DNA from: Pedobacter steynii
GTDB lineage: Bacteria; Bacteroidota; Bacteroidia; Sphingobacteriales; Sphingobacteriaceae
NCBI RefSeq assembly: GCF_900103665.1
Contig: NZ_FNGY01000014.1
Coordinates: 62,001-126,000, forward strand
Reading direction: 5' to 3'
DNA length: 64,000 bases
The stretch's first letter is position 1; each line of letters begins with the position of its first letter. This document shows positions 53,495 through 62,332 of the stretch, piece by piece. A program made the position numbers and the translations under genes. The notes under the pieces are model-generated. The model saw nothing but the letters and a program-made list of their open reading frames with translations. It was not told where the DNA came from and made no database searches.

Positions 53495-54508
53495 TCATCT
53501 TTCAATAAATCTGGTAGGTAAACTTACCTTACTTCTTTCAGACTGGGGTAATGATCGATCCGCAGAAAGTTCCTGAAGAATGATATCAATGATCTTTTCG
53601 GCGATCTGTTCTATGGGTTGATCAACCACACTGATTGGAGGCGTATGAATCCGGAATACATCCTGATCATCATAGGCCACAATCATAAAGCCGTCATTAA
53701 TCGGTTTCTGAATACTTTTCAAAAAGAACAATCCACGCACTGCGAGGTAATTCGTAGAGAAAAATACCGCGTCAATCTGAGGATTCTCCTCAAATAAAAC
53801 CTTTAGCCTGTTGTTCGTATCTTCTTCGGTAGCATCGAAAGGAATTTTTACCAGTGTATGCGCATTGGCCGTCATTCCATGATCTCTCAATGCCTTCTGA
53901 TAACCGAGAAAACGGTTGTTGATCTGGTCAACTTCTACGTCTACCGTTACAAAGGCAATATTCTTTCTTCCCTTTTTGATGAGGAATTCTGTCGCAGAAT
54001 ATCCTCCTTCAAGGTTGTCGACTACGACATAGTTGACATCCAGGTCGGGCAGGTTCCTGTCAAATATGACAACCGGAATCCGTTCTGCCAGCAACTGTCT
54101 GATGTCTTCTTCAATTCCCGGAACAGGTGCGATGATATAAGCATCTACTTTCCGCGACTTAAACATCTCGATCAGCTCTCTCGCTTTAACCGGGTCATTT
54201 TCTGTACTGGAATAACTGATCTTATATCCTTTTTTATACGCTTTATCTTCAATAAGTCTGGCAATGGCGGAAAAAAACGGATTTGAAATGTCTTCTACGA
54301 TCAGACCAATGGTCTTTGTATTTCCGGTCCTCAGGCTTCGTGCCACCTGGTTTGGCTTAAAGCCAAGCTCCTGAATGATCTCTTCTACGCGCTTGATGAC
54401 CTCCTTACTGATGCGCATCTTTTCCGCTTTACCATTTAAGATAAAGGAAACGGTAGTGATGGATACTTCTGCTCTTTTTGCAATATCCTTAATAGATGGA
54501 GGTTTCAT
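53495..54508 (-). CDS. LacI-family transcriptional regulator
   Basis: This 337-residue repressor has a LacI helix-turn-helix (about 5-55; IKDIAKRAEVSITTVSFILN, GFKPNQVARSLRTG) and a periplasmic-binding-protein-like sensor domain beginning TIGLIVEDISNPFFSAIARL. Its effector is unknown. It faces the phosphohexomutase end-to-end, and upstream on the same strand are a receiver protein and a kinase, so its targets cannot be assigned by position. Confidence 0.93.
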   Translation of the reverse strand: MKPPSIKDIAKRAEVSITTVSFILNGKAEKMRISKEVIKRVEEIIQELGFKPNQVARSLRTGNTKTIGLIVEDISNPFFSAIARLIEDKAYKKGYKISYSSTENDPVKARELIEMFKSRKVDAYIIAPVPGIEEDIRQLLAERIPVVIFDRNLPDLDVNYVVVDNLEGGYSATEFLIKKGRKNIAFVTVDVEVDQINNRFLGYQKALRDHGMTANAHTLVKIPFDATEEDTNNRLKVLFEENPQIDAVFFSTNYLAVRGLFFLKSIQKPINDGFMIVAYDDQDVFRIHTPPISVVDQPIEQIAEKIIDIILQELSADRSLPQSERSKVSLPTRFIER

Positions 54509-54539
54509 TTGTAAATTAATTTACCGCCAATCTATAGAT

Positions 54540-54977
54540 TTAATTGCTAATCTCCTCAAAATATTTACCTGCAATTTTAACAAATGCATCCTCATTGAGT
54601 GGCTTATGCATGTAATTAACGATTTCCTGATTCGCAGAGGCCATTAATTCATCATCTGGATTCAAAGAAGTAGTGAGCATAACTACCACCGTTCTTGCCT
54701 TATGTGCGGCATCAATTTTACGATATTCCTCCATAAAATCCCAGCCACTCATTCCCGGCATATTGATATCCAGGAAGATAATGCCCGGTCTTTGGGTATC
54801 TTCATCGTTTGCATATTTCCCCGAAAATGTCAAATAATCCAATGCCTCCCTTGCCGAAGTAATCGACTTTACATCCACCTCAATATTGGTATTCTGAACT
54901 ATTTTACGGTGGATATAATTGGTTGGGATGTCATCATCTACCAGCAACACACAGTTAAGGTTCTTAAATTTTTTCAT
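54540..54977 (-). CDS. Single-domain response regulator (CheY-like)
   Basis: This 145-residue protein consists of a receiver domain only: acidic pocket VLLVDDDIPTNYIH, phospho-acceptor Asp in GIIFLDINMPGMSGWD, TSL in VVMLTTSLNPDD, and Lys in YMHKPLNEDAF. There is no DNA-binding output. It lies 4 bp after the kinase gene on the same strand and is the obvious partner. Output may be by protein-protein contact, as in phosphorelays common in Bacteroidota. Confidence 0.92.
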   Translation of the reverse strand: MKKFKNLNCVLLVDDDIPTNYIHRKIVQNTNIEVDVKSITSAREALDYLTFSGKYANDEDTQRPGIIFLDINMPGMSGWDFMEEYRKIDAAHKARTVVVMLTTSLNPDDELMASANQEIVNYMHKPLNEDAFVKIAGKYFEEISN

Positions 54978-54981
54978 TGTT

Positions 54982-56088
54982 TCATTGGTATATATTGCTT
55001 TTCAGGCTAAAACAAAAAGTACTGCCTTGATTTACGACAGATTTCACAAAAATATCCCCTCCATGAAGCTCCACTATTTTTTTACAATGAGAAAGCCCGA
55101 TCCCATGACCTTCATAATCCTCATGACTATGCAGGCGCTGAAAGATAGAAAATATTTTCTCTTTATACTGTGCTTCAATACCAATCCCATTATCACTGAA
55201 ATCAAAATTCCAGTATTGATCATCTTCAGTCGCCCTAATCTGGACCTCCGGAAGTATATCCTTTTTCCTGAACTTCAGAGAATTGCTGATCAGGTGATGA
55301 AAAAGCTGTTTTAATTCTGCCGCATATCCATAAACTACAGGCAGGTTATCGTATTGAATCGTCATTCCGGTAGCAGCAATCTGGTCGGAAAGCTCCTGTT
55401 TCACCGATTCCACTAAAAAATTACAATTCACAGGCTCCTTAGCTGCCGGAGTCCCGAGTCTTGCATAATCCAGTAAACCTTTGATTAAATATTTCATCTT
55501 CTCTGTAGATTCAGAGATGTATTTCAGGTATAAGGCTCCGTTTTCATCAAACTGATCTCCATACTCCTTTTTTAGCAATCCCACAAAGTTGTTCACCGTT
55601 AATAAAGGTTCCTGTAAATCATGAGAAGCAATATAGACAAACTGTTCCAGTTCTTTATTTCTGAATTCCAGTAAGCGTGCATATTCTCTTAACGCCTTTT
55701 CCGCGTTTAGCTTGTCGGTCAGATCACGCGTAAATTTACAAAACCCGATCACTTCATTCTGTTCGTCGTAAATCGTGGTAATCGTCACATGGGCCCAGAA
55801 AGTCTTGCCATCTTTTTTAACCCGCCAGCCCCGGTGCTGAGCCTTTCCTTTAAGCAGGGCTTTTTCCAGCAGCAATTCAGGCACCTTATTTTTAAGGGCC
55901 TCTTCCGTATAAAATATTCTGAAATTATGACCAATAATTTCGTCTGAAGAATAACCTTTAATCTTTTCAGCTCCCTTATTCAAGCTGGCCACATTTCCAA
56001 GCTTGTCAAGAAGCAGAATTGCATAATCCTCTATTCCACCCAGCATTTTTAAGAGCAGGGGTTGAGGATTGCTTAAACTATTTTGCAT
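54982..56088 (-). CDS. Soluble PAS-domain sensor histidine kinase
   Basis: This 368-residue protein has a PAS domain with PAC extension (about 10-130; YSSDEIIGHNFRIFYTEEAL, WRVKKDGKTFWAHVTITTIY), a HisKA domain with the phospho-His in FVYIASHDLQEPLLTVNNFV, and a HATPase_c domain (FDFSDNGIGIEAQYKEKIF, SHEDYEGHGIGLSHCKKIVE). No membrane helix or signal peptide is present, so it senses a cytosolic signal, possibly redox or a ligand in PAS. It is paired with the receiver gene 4 bp downstream. Confidence 0.93.
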   Translation of the reverse strand: MQNSLSNPQPLLLKMLGGIEDYAILLLDKLGNVASLNKGAEKIKGYSSDEIIGHNFRIFYTEEALKNKVPELLLEKALLKGKAQHRGWRVKKDGKTFWAHVTITTIYDEQNEVIGFCKFTRDLTDKLNAEKALREYARLLEFRNKELEQFVYIASHDLQEPLLTVNNFVGLLKKEYGDQFDENGALYLKYISESTEKMKYLIKGLLDYARLGTPAAKEPVNCNFLVESVKQELSDQIAATGMTIQYDNLPVVYGYAAELKQLFHHLISNSLKFRKKDILPEVQIRATEDDQYWNFDFSDNGIGIEAQYKEKIFSIFQRLHSHEDYEGHGIGLSHCKKIVELHGGDIFVKSVVNQGSTFCFSLKSNIYQ

Positions 56089-56239
56089 TTATCAGGGATG
56101 GTTTTTCCTAATGATATTCAAAATTCAAGCCATAGCCAAATAAATAGGTAAGAATACCTATATTCAGGTATTCAGCTATAATTATGAGGAAAATATTGTC
56201 CTTCTTTTTTCCCCAAGTGGGGAAATAAGGAACTACCGG

Positions 56240-57490
56240 CTAACTTCTGATTTGCCCATCCCCTCTAACGATCCACTTCTCTGTCACCAGTTTTTCCAGG
56301 GCAAAAGGACCTCGTGCATGGAGCTTTTGGGTGGAAATTCCAATCTCTGCTCCCAGTCCAAATACCTGTCCGTCAGTAAACCTGGTGGATGCGTTTAAAT
56401 AAACTACTGCAGCATCTACCTCTTCCAGAAAACGTTCTGCCTGCGCCGCATCTTCGGTAACAATGGCCTCCGAATGCTTCGATGAAAATTCCGAAATATG
56501 TGCCAATGCTTCGGCTGTATTTTTGACGATCTTAACCGAGCATTTATAGTCCAGAAACTCCCTTCCGAAATCTTCCGGAGCAGCGAAAACAAGCTGAGGA
56601 TAATTGTTTTTTTCCAATATGCGGAAAGCGGTTTCATCGGCAAAAATCTCCACGTTCCCCGCTGCAAGTAAAGGCGATAATATCCCCAGAAAATCATCCG
56701 CCACTTCTTCATCTACCAATACCGTATCCAAAGCATTGCAAACCGATGGACGTGAAACCTTTGCATTGAAAACGATCTCCGCTCCTTCGCTCAGTTTCCC
56801 GGTTTTTTCGATATAGGTATGGCATACCCCCGCACCGGTTTCTATCACCGGAACAAGCGCATTTTTACGCACAAAATCAATCAGTTCGTTTGAGCCCCGG
56901 GGAATGATCACATCGATATATTTCTCTGCTTTCAGAATATCCAGGATATATTTTCGCTCTGCCGGTAATTGCTGTACCACATTTTTATCCAGTCCGCCGC
57001 TGCTCAGTACTTCCTGTATAATGGAAACCAGGAAAAGATTGGTATGGTAAGCATCCTGTCCTCCTCTCAACAGGCAAACATTTCCTGATCGGATGCATAA
57101 GGAAGCCACATCAATGGTCACATTGGGTCTCGATTCATAGATCACGCCTACCACCCCTAAAGCCACCGTTTTCTTTTGTATAAAAAGGCCGTTCGCCATC
57201 GTCTGTGAAGAAATGATCTTATTGGTTGGGTCTGGCAAAGCCGCCACATCTTTCAGGCTTTCTGCCAGCGCAAGAATGCGGGTTTCATTTAAGAGCAGGC
57301 GGTCCTTTTTAGGATCCGTATCCGGCATCTTTTGCAGGTCTTTTAAATTTTCTGCGATAATCTCTGCCGATTGGGCAAGGATGGCTGCTGCCAGGCGGAT
57401 CAGGATTTCCTGTCGGCCGTTATCACTTAAAGAAGCAATGGAATACCTGGCTTTTTTCGCATTGATCAATTGATTTTCTATAGTTTCCAT
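56240..57490 (-). CDS. proA: Glutamate-5-semialdehyde dehydrogenase (gamma-glutamyl phosphate reductase)
   Basis: I chose ATG 57490 (416 aa); the in-frame ATG at 57529 would overlap proB and adds 13 non-conserved residues. Conserved parts include VGVIYESRPNVTIDVASLCI, IRSGNVCLLRGGQ, IDVIIPRGSNELIDFVRKNA and VYLNASTRFTDGQVFGLGAE. It reduces glutamyl-5-phosphate with NADPH in proline synthesis. It lies 7 bp after proB on the same strand, an evident proB-proA operon. Confidence 0.96.
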   Translation of the reverse strand: METIENQLINAKKARYSIASLSDNGRQEILIRLAAAILAQSAEIIAENLKDLQKMPDTDPKKDRLLLNETRILALAESLKDVAALPDPTNKIISSQTMANGLFIQKKTVALGVVGVIYESRPNVTIDVASLCIRSGNVCLLRGGQDAYHTNLFLVSIIQEVLSSGGLDKNVVQQLPAERKYILDILKAEKYIDVIIPRGSNELIDFVRKNALVPVIETGAGVCHTYIEKTGKLSEGAEIVFNAKVSRPSVCNALDTVLVDEEVADDFLGILSPLLAAGNVEIFADETAFRILEKNNYPQLVFAAPEDFGREFLDYKCSVKIVKNTAEALAHISEFSSKHSEAIVTEDAAQAERFLEEVDAAVVYLNASTRFTDGQVFGLGAEIGISTQKLHARGPFALEKLVTEKWIVRGDGQIRS

Positions 57491-57497
57491 TTGCTGC

Positions 57498-58532
57498 TTA
57501 TAAAATAACGATGTCACTGGCATTGGCAATTTCCAGGTTATGCTGTTTTGAATCTTTCAGGATGGCGGCCGAAGATGCCTTTGCCCGGGCTACTGCCACG
57601 ATGTTCTTTTCCGCATCAATGACCTCAAAAATCTCTCCGTTACCGAACTGCTCGACAACATCGATTACACCTACCGCCAGCAGGCTCTTACGCTTCCTGA
57701 TCGCATCACAGGCCCCTTCATCCACCATCAGTCTGCCCGTTACCAGGCTTCCACTGGCCAGCCATTTATTTCTCGCAGAAATGGATGCGTTTTTAGGTGT
57801 ACATGACGTTCCTGTTTTCTCCTTAACGGCATCAAGAATTCCATTGACGGTCCGGATTCCAAAGATCACCACCTTAATGCCCATCGTCGAAGCGAGGTGC
57901 GCAAAGGTCAGCTTGGAAACCATCCCACCCAATCCAAGGTCCGAAGTTTTCTTATTGGCAAGTGAAAAGACATCACTATTGATGGAATCAATCTTGTCAA
58001 TAACTTTTCCTTCTTTATCCAATACTCCGGGAACAGAAGTACCCAGTAAAATCATCGAAGCACCGAAACCGACCCCTAGTAAGGTCGCCAGTTCATCGTT
58101 ATCTGAAAATTTAATCTCCAGGTCACTCACCACATCATTCTCATTGGCAATAGGAATCACCCCGTTTTTCCACAATTCTTCATAAGTGTTTTTCAATTGA
58201 AGAAATTGGGTCCTGTTGGAAAAATGCCGGCGCTCACAAAGACTCTGCGCCATCTGAATGCCGTAGGGGTAAAAATATTTTGAATAGGTGTTTAACAGAA
58301 TGGGGTTTCCGATTGCCGCAGCGGCCTTTCTTTCGGAGATTTTACCTTTGTAATTTTTGATGTATTGCTTTCCTGCAGCAACAGCGCCCGAAGAAACCAG
58401 AATTAACCGGTAATCTTTGGCCAGCTTCGCAACCTGTGCAGCAACATCGGCAATTACCCCCTCATCAAGCTCTCCTTTTGGAGTTGTAATGGAGGCTGTA
58501 CCTAATTTCAAAACAAGTATCGGCTTATTCAT
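57498..58532 (-). CDS. proB: Glutamate 5-kinase
   Basis: This 344-residue enzyme has an amino-acid-kinase domain (KPILVLKLGTASITTPKGEL, LVSSGAVAAGKQY, NENDVVSDLEIKFSDNDELA, GLGGMVSKLTFAHLASTMGI) and a C-terminal PUA domain (about 260-344) that contributes to regulation. It phosphorylates glutamate, the committed step to proline. It is the first gene of the proB-proA operon. Upstream, on its 5' side, lie two copies of the hairpin repeat family. Confidence 0.96.
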   Translation of the reverse strand: MNKPILVLKLGTASITTPKGELDEGVIADVAAQVAKLAKDYRLILVSSGAVAAGKQYIKNYKGKISERKAAAAIGNPILLNTYSKYFYPYGIQMAQSLCERRHFSNRTQFLQLKNTYEELWKNGVIPIANENDVVSDLEIKFSDNDELATLLGVGFGASMILLGTSVPGVLDKEGKVIDKIDSINSDVFSLANKKTSDLGLGGMVSKLTFAHLASTMGIKVVIFGIRTVNGILDAVKEKTGTSCTPKNASISARNKWLASGSLVTGRLMVDEGACDAIRKRKSLLAVGVIDVVEQFGNGEIFEVIDAEKNIVAVARAKASSAAILKDSKQHNLEIANASDIVIL

Positions 58533-58661
58533 TTGTTTGTGGTTGAGATTTTTATGGTTGAAAACCCGAAAATAGAAAATTTACCTTGATTTTTCAGGAA
58601 TTCAGCAGGATCATTTGACACAATTATCTAGCACTGACAAAAAAATGAGAATATAATACGT

Positions 58662-58750
58662 GAAAAAGAAGCATTACTAATCAAAGGCTGGAATCTTTGC
58701 CCTGAAGGGGGCAAATCTTCCTAGGCCTTTTCTTAGAACGCATCTTTTTC
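58662..58750. repeat. Hairpin repeat family, copy 3
   Basis: It has outer arms GAAAAAGAAGC/GCATCTTTTTC (10 of 11 pairs), middle stem AAAGGC/GCCTTT (58683-58688 with 58725-58730), and the same inner stem and core as copies 2 and 4 but read on the minus strand. It lies upstream of proB. The gap 58533-58979 holds copies 3 and 4 and no gene. Confidence 0.82.
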
Positions 58751-58865
58751 CTGGAAGGCCCCTCATAGTTTTCATAGAGATTGTTTAACTTTTTTGGAGG
58801 TTAAAGGTTTAAGCACCAAATACTGCATGGAATCATTCTCCAATATTTGGTCAATAATTTAAAAT

Positions 58866-58954
58866 AAAAAATATCCCTGCTCAGAAAAGACATAGGAAGA
58901 TTTGCCCCCTTCAGGGCAAAGATTCCAGTCTTTGAAGAGTCAGGGATATTTTTT
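58866..58954. repeat. Hairpin repeat family, copy 4
   Basis: Perfect 14-bp outer arms AAAAAATATCCCTG/CAGGGATATTTTTT, middle stem AAAGAC/GTCTTT (58886-58891 with 58928-58933), and inner stem GGAA-GA-TTTGCCC/GGGCAAA-GA-TTCC with opposed GA steps and loop CCTTCA. Compared with copy 2, the middle stem shows a G-C to A-T double change that keeps pairing. It also acts as the likely terminator of the osmC-like gene. Confidence 0.87.
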
Positions 58955-58979
58955 AAACAAAAATTTTAATTCCTTTTGT

Positions 58980-59390
58980 TTAAACTAAAGCCGCATCCAG
59001 GGTAATTTCCATATTGTACGCTTTACTTACCGGACAGTTTGCTTTTGCACCTGCGGTAATTTCCTGAAACTGATCTTCAGTGATGCCGGGAATGCTGGCT
59101 TTTAACACCAGGTGTGAGCTCGTGATCACGCCGTTATCCAACGATATCGTTGCCTTGGTTTCTAAAGTTCCAGGCGTAAAACCAGCTTCAGTCAGGTCCA
59201 GGCTTAACTTCATGGTAAAACAACCGGCATGTGCAGCGGCCATTAATTCTTCCGGATTGGTTCCTATTCCATCTGCAAAACGGCTGTTAAAAGAGTATTG
59301 CGTCTGGTCTAAGACTTTACTATCCGTACTCAGGTGACCTGCACCTTCTTTAATTGTGCCATTCCAAACGGCTGTTGCATTACGTTTCAT
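58980..59390 (-). CDS. OsmC-family peroxidase
   Basis: This 136-residue protein has both catalytic Cys residues of the OsmC/Ohr family in AAAHAGCFTMKLSLDLTEAG and ANCPVSKAYNMEIT, and the N-terminal Arg-containing opening KRNATAVWNGTIKEGAGHLS. It reduces organic hydroperoxides using these thiols. The sequence is closer to OsmC than Ohr. It is monocistronic, with repeat copy 4 immediately after its stop codon. Confidence 0.93.
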   Translation of the reverse strand: MKRNATAVWNGTIKEGAGHLSTDSKVLDQTQYSFNSRFADGIGTNPEELMAAAHAGCFTMKLSLDLTEAGFTPGTLETKATISLDNGVITSSHLVLKASIPGITEDQFQEITAGAKANCPVSKAYNMEITLDAALV

Positions 59391-59573
59391 AATTGTTCTT
59401 TTTTAGGGTTGGTCTTTCTACTCAAATTTATCATTTTACAGGAATTTCCAGGCACAAACGCGCTGGAATATCTCTGAAGGAATAAAAAACTGTACTCATA
59501 AAATCAATCAGATTTGTACCTGTCCTGCTCCAGATAAATTTACGATTTTTGTCATTAATTCAATTTAAGCAAC

Positions 59574-60101
59574 ATGTTAAAAAATATGCAGGTCGTTCCC
59601 TCTACTTTAAACGATATAGAAAAGATTTTCGACTTATACGATGATGCCATTGCTTACCAAAAGACCGTCTTCAACAAACACTGGCAGGGCTTCGAGCGCA
59701 GCCTGGTTGAAAGAGAATTAAATGAGCAACGGCAATGGAAAATCCTCATCGACGGACAGGTGGCCTGTATTTTTGCGATAGATTTTAACGATCCGCTGAT
59801 CTGGAAAGAGAAAGACGCAGACCCTTCCATTTACCTCCACCGCATTGTGACCAATCCAAAATTCAGAGGGGCAAACTTCGTTAATGAGATCGTTTCCTGG
59901 GCGCATATTTTTGCGGCAGAGAAAGGAAAAGAATACATTCGGATGGATACCTGGGGAGACAATCCCAGACTGATCGCCTATTATGAGAAATGTGGATTCA
60001 AGTACCTCGGAAATATCATTCCTGAAGTTTCAAACATACTTCCCAAGCATTATGAGAACATTGAACTGGCACTTTTTGAGATTCCTGTAAACAAAAAATA
60101 A
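59574..60101 (+). CDS. GNAT-family N-acetyltransferase
   Basis: This 175-residue protein has the GNAT fold: an N-terminal strand-helix (QVVPSTLNDIEKIFDLYDDA), a central IYLHRIVTNPKFRGANFVNE with the acetyl-CoA pyrophosphate loop, and the C-terminal DNPRLIAYYEKCGFKYLGN. The substrate is unknown; similar stand-alone GNATs modify small amines or N-termini. It converges with the fibre-type secreted protein, 11 bp apart. Confidence 0.9.
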   Translation: MLKNMQVVPSTLNDIEKIFDLYDDAIAYQKTVFNKHWQGFERSLVERELNEQRQWKILIDGQVACIFAIDFNDPLIWKEKDADPSIYLHRIVTNPKFRGANFVNEIVSWAHIFAAEKGKEYIRMDTWGDNPRLIAYYEKCGFKYLGNIIPEVSNILPKHYENIELALFEIPVNKK

Positions 60102-60112
60102 ACAAATCTTTT

Positions 60113-60796
60113 TTACTTGATTTTGGATTTCAGGAATGCAATTTCTTTCTCATTCTTTGTATTCTGAAGCTCATTCGATTTTTGCATTTCAATCATATGA
60201 AGTGTTAATTCTTCTATTTTCCTTAGCAATAACGCATTCATTTCTCCGAGATCAATTCCATTCGCTTTTACCTCTGAAGCAGAAGGGATTCCTTCTAAAT
60301 GCCCATTTTCTTTAATGAACTTTTCTGTCTCCGCTAAACCTGGCAGCTGATAAGACCTGGCAAAGACATAATCCGGCCAGTTCCCATTTTCTACCTTAAT
60401 TTCACGTGCACGAATGTTACCGTTAACAGCTAATTTAGAATCGGGTGTTATCGTTCCTATTCCAATATTCCCATTAGCAATTATTGTCATTAAATGGTTT
60501 GCAGGCTGACTGGTATCTTCTGCAGTCGTCGTAAAGAAAAACAATCCTCCGGGATTAGTGGCACCAATCCCAAAATTACCTCCATCAGACGTAAACTGAA
60601 TGGCATTGCCTGTATTCAATTTAATAGCTTTCCCCCAATGATGAGAAGTCCAGTATGGCGCACCTTTAATTTCCAATTTGGCGCCTGGCTGATCAGTACC
60701 TATTCCAACATTTCCACTTGAAGGAAAGGTATTGGTTTGAGAAAAGGCAGTTGTAAAGGAGAGCGAAAATAAAACGGCAAGAAAAGATCTGTTCAT
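60113..60796 (-). CDS. Secreted protein with fibre-like NVGIGT repeats and S74-type C-terminal motif
   Basis: This 227-residue protein has a signal peptide (MNRSFLAVLFSLSFTTAFSQ), repeated NVGIGT-type turns (GNVGIGTDQPGAKLEI, NFGIGATNPGG, GNIGIGTITPDSKLAV), and a conserved C-terminal block with WPDYVFARSYQLPGL, then IDLGEMNALLLRKIEELTLH and a coiled coil. This block is widespread in Bacteroidota and resembles the intramolecular chaperone end of tail-fibre proteins. It may form a trimeric surface or periplasmic fibre. Its role is unknown. Confidence 0.85.
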   Translation of the reverse strand: MNRSFLAVLFSLSFTTAFSQTNTFPSSGNVGIGTDQPGAKLEIKGAPYWTSHHWGKAIKLNTGNAIQFTSDGGNFGIGATNPGGLFFFTTTAEDTSQPANHLMTIIANGNIGIGTITPDSKLAVNGNIRAREIKVENGNWPDYVFARSYQLPGLAETEKFIKENGHLEGIPSASEVKANGIDLGEMNALLLRKIEELTLHMIEMQKSNELQNTKNEKEIAFLKSKIK

Positions 60797-60865
60797 AGAA
60801 GATAGCGTTTGGATTATTAATTGCGCTAAGATAAGCCAAACACATTACAAAAAGATAATTATGAT

Positions 60866-60899
60866 TAAAAAAGAAGGGCGATTTTTCAATCCCCCTTCT
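60866..60899 (-). terminator. Terminator of the Rieske operon
   Basis: On the minus strand AGAAGGG (60893-60899) pairs with CCCTTCT (60872-60878) and is followed by a T run. It lies 12 bp after the stop of the Rieske gene. Confidence 0.8.
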
Positions 60900-60910
60900 C
60901 CCCTATAAAT

Positions 60911-61369
60911 CTAAGCGATAGTCGCCGTCAGTGTTCCATTGTTAACAGCGGTACTGTATATTTTTAAAGTTCTCGTACTGCCTGTCGTATTTTGTGGCCC
61001 CTGAAGTACGGCACCATTTGTTCCGTATTCTGAAAAATGCAACTGACACTGAATCTTATTTAAAGCCTGTTTCCAGACCAGTGCCCCCTGCTGATGCGGA
61101 CAAACCGCCTCGGTAGCTACAAATGAGCTGCTGGCATTACCCGTTGCAATTCTAAAAAACAACACGCCATTTGCGGTCGCCTGATCTCCAACTGCCAGCA
61201 GTTGAGAGCCCAGATTAACAGAAGCAGTACTGCCTCCTCCTCCCGGAGGGTTTGGATTGGGGTCCGGCGTACCTGTATTGCCTTTTCCACCACATGCCTG
61301 AAAGCAGGATCCTGTGCATACCAATGCCAGGCCAAATCCTAATGATTTGATAAATTCGTCACGTTCCAT
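60911..61369 (-). CDS. Rieske [2Fe-2S] lipoprotein
   Basis: I chose ATG 61369 (152 aa) because the longer frame from 61477 overlaps the DUF5777 gene and lacks a signal. The start MERDEFIKSLGFGLALVCTG has an export signal; Cys residues in GSCFQAC could be lipidated. The Rieske ligands are CPH (in EAVCPHQQGALVW) and CQLH (in KIQCQLHFSEYG). A Gly/Pro-rich linker joins anchor and domain. It probably transfers electrons in the periplasm. It is the last gene of the barrel/YceI/DUF5777 operon. Confidence 0.88.
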   Translation of the reverse strand: MERDEFIKSLGFGLALVCTGSCFQACGGKGNTGTPDPNPNPPGGGGSTASVNLGSQLLAVGDQATANGVLFFRIATGNASSSFVATEAVCPHQQGALVWKQALNKIQCQLHFSEYGTNGAVLQGPQNTTGSTRTLKIYSTAVNNGTLTATIA

Positions 61370-61385
61370 AATTTTTCGTTTTAGT

Positions 61386-62324
61386 TTAGTAGATATCTGA
61401 CCGTTTTTCGGGGTCTTTATTTTTTGATTTAAACAGTGTAAAATTCCTGGAGATCGTAAAGCCGAATCTGACCCCACCCTTGGTCCATGATTTCTTAGTA
61501 TTGGTAATAAAATTATTCTCCAGTATATATTCGGAATTCATAAAGTTGAGGGAAAATATGTGTCCGCCGGTTTCAATTTCCAGCCCCAGACCTAAAGGAT
61601 TGTAGTAAGCCTGACTTAAATCTGTAGGTCTCGATAATCCATTAACCAGTGTATAATCAGCCACAAATGAGAACCTTTTAGTGAGTTTCATTCTTCCTGC
61701 AAAGCCTACCGAAACCAATGCTTCAGGATCACGGGTATCAGACACATTCTTTCTTACCGTCAGTCCCGGCATCACCTGCAAAGAAAGCCTGGAAGAGATT
61801 TTACGGGAAATGATCGATTGAAAAAACCAGGAAAAACGGTTGGTATATTTAGAAAATTCGCTATTGCTAAAAGGCTCACGGGCAATCCAGCCCATCTGTG
61901 CAAACAAGGTCAGGTTTATTGGCATGTGCTCGTTTACCTTTTGTTGCAGGAGTTTATATTTTCCGGAGAAGTTGTACATTTCATCCTGCTTGCTTCTTCC
62001 CACACCTACCGTAAAGCGGTCAGACACCCCATAATCCAGGCCGATAAAAAGGTCTGAGGCCACATCAAGGCCATATAAGGTATGGGCACTTCCAAACTGT
62101 CCGCCAATATCCCCAAAATGATGGCGGATTCTCAGATCCAGGTCATGTTTCTTTTCCGTTTCAGAGGAATGAGACAGCACCACATGGGTAGATTTAAAGG
62201 TCGCAGCTACAGTTTCCCTTTTGTCTGCGGTATCCAAAGTCTTTAACAATGAATCCGCATTTTGAGCATGGGCTGCGCCAGCCATGAGTAAAATGGCGAC
62301 CGGTAATAGTCTGAATTTATTCAT
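61386..62324 (-). CDS. DUF5777-family outer-membrane beta-barrel protein
   Basis: This 312-residue protein has a signal peptide ending AAHAQN and an alternating amphipathic beta pattern through to the C-terminus. Typical pieces are VVLSHSSETEKKHDLDLRIR, HFGDIGGQFGSAHTLYGLDV, SDLFIGLDYGVSDRFTVGVG and the end GVRFGFTISRNFTLF. DUF5777 barrels are often encoded with YceI-like and redox proteins in Bacteroidota, but their function is not known. It lies 8 bp after the YceI-like gene and 16 bp before the Rieske gene. Confidence 0.87.
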   Translation of the reverse strand: MNKFRLLPVAILLMAGAAHAQNADSLLKTLDTADKRETVAATFKSTHVVLSHSSETEKKHDLDLRIRHHFGDIGGQFGSAHTLYGLDVASDLFIGLDYGVSDRFTVGVGRSKQDEMYNFSGKYKLLQQKVNEHMPINLTLFAQMGWIAREPFSNSEFSKYTNRFSWFFQSIISRKISSRLSLQVMPGLTVRKNVSDTRDPEALVSVGFAGRMKLTKRFSFVADYTLVNGLSRPTDLSQAYYNPLGLGLEIETGGHIFSLNFMNSEYILENNFITNTKKSWTKGGVRFGFTISRNFTLFKSKNKDPEKRSDIY

Positions 62325-62332
62325 GATTTCTC

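Noticed and set aside
60113..60796. Phage tail-fibre gene, hinting at a prophage
   Set aside because: It has a signal peptide and the widespread Bacteroidota C-terminal block, and no other phage genes are near.
61370..61477. Longer N-terminus for the Rieske protein
   Set aside because: It lies within the DUF5777 coding sequence and places the export signal internally.
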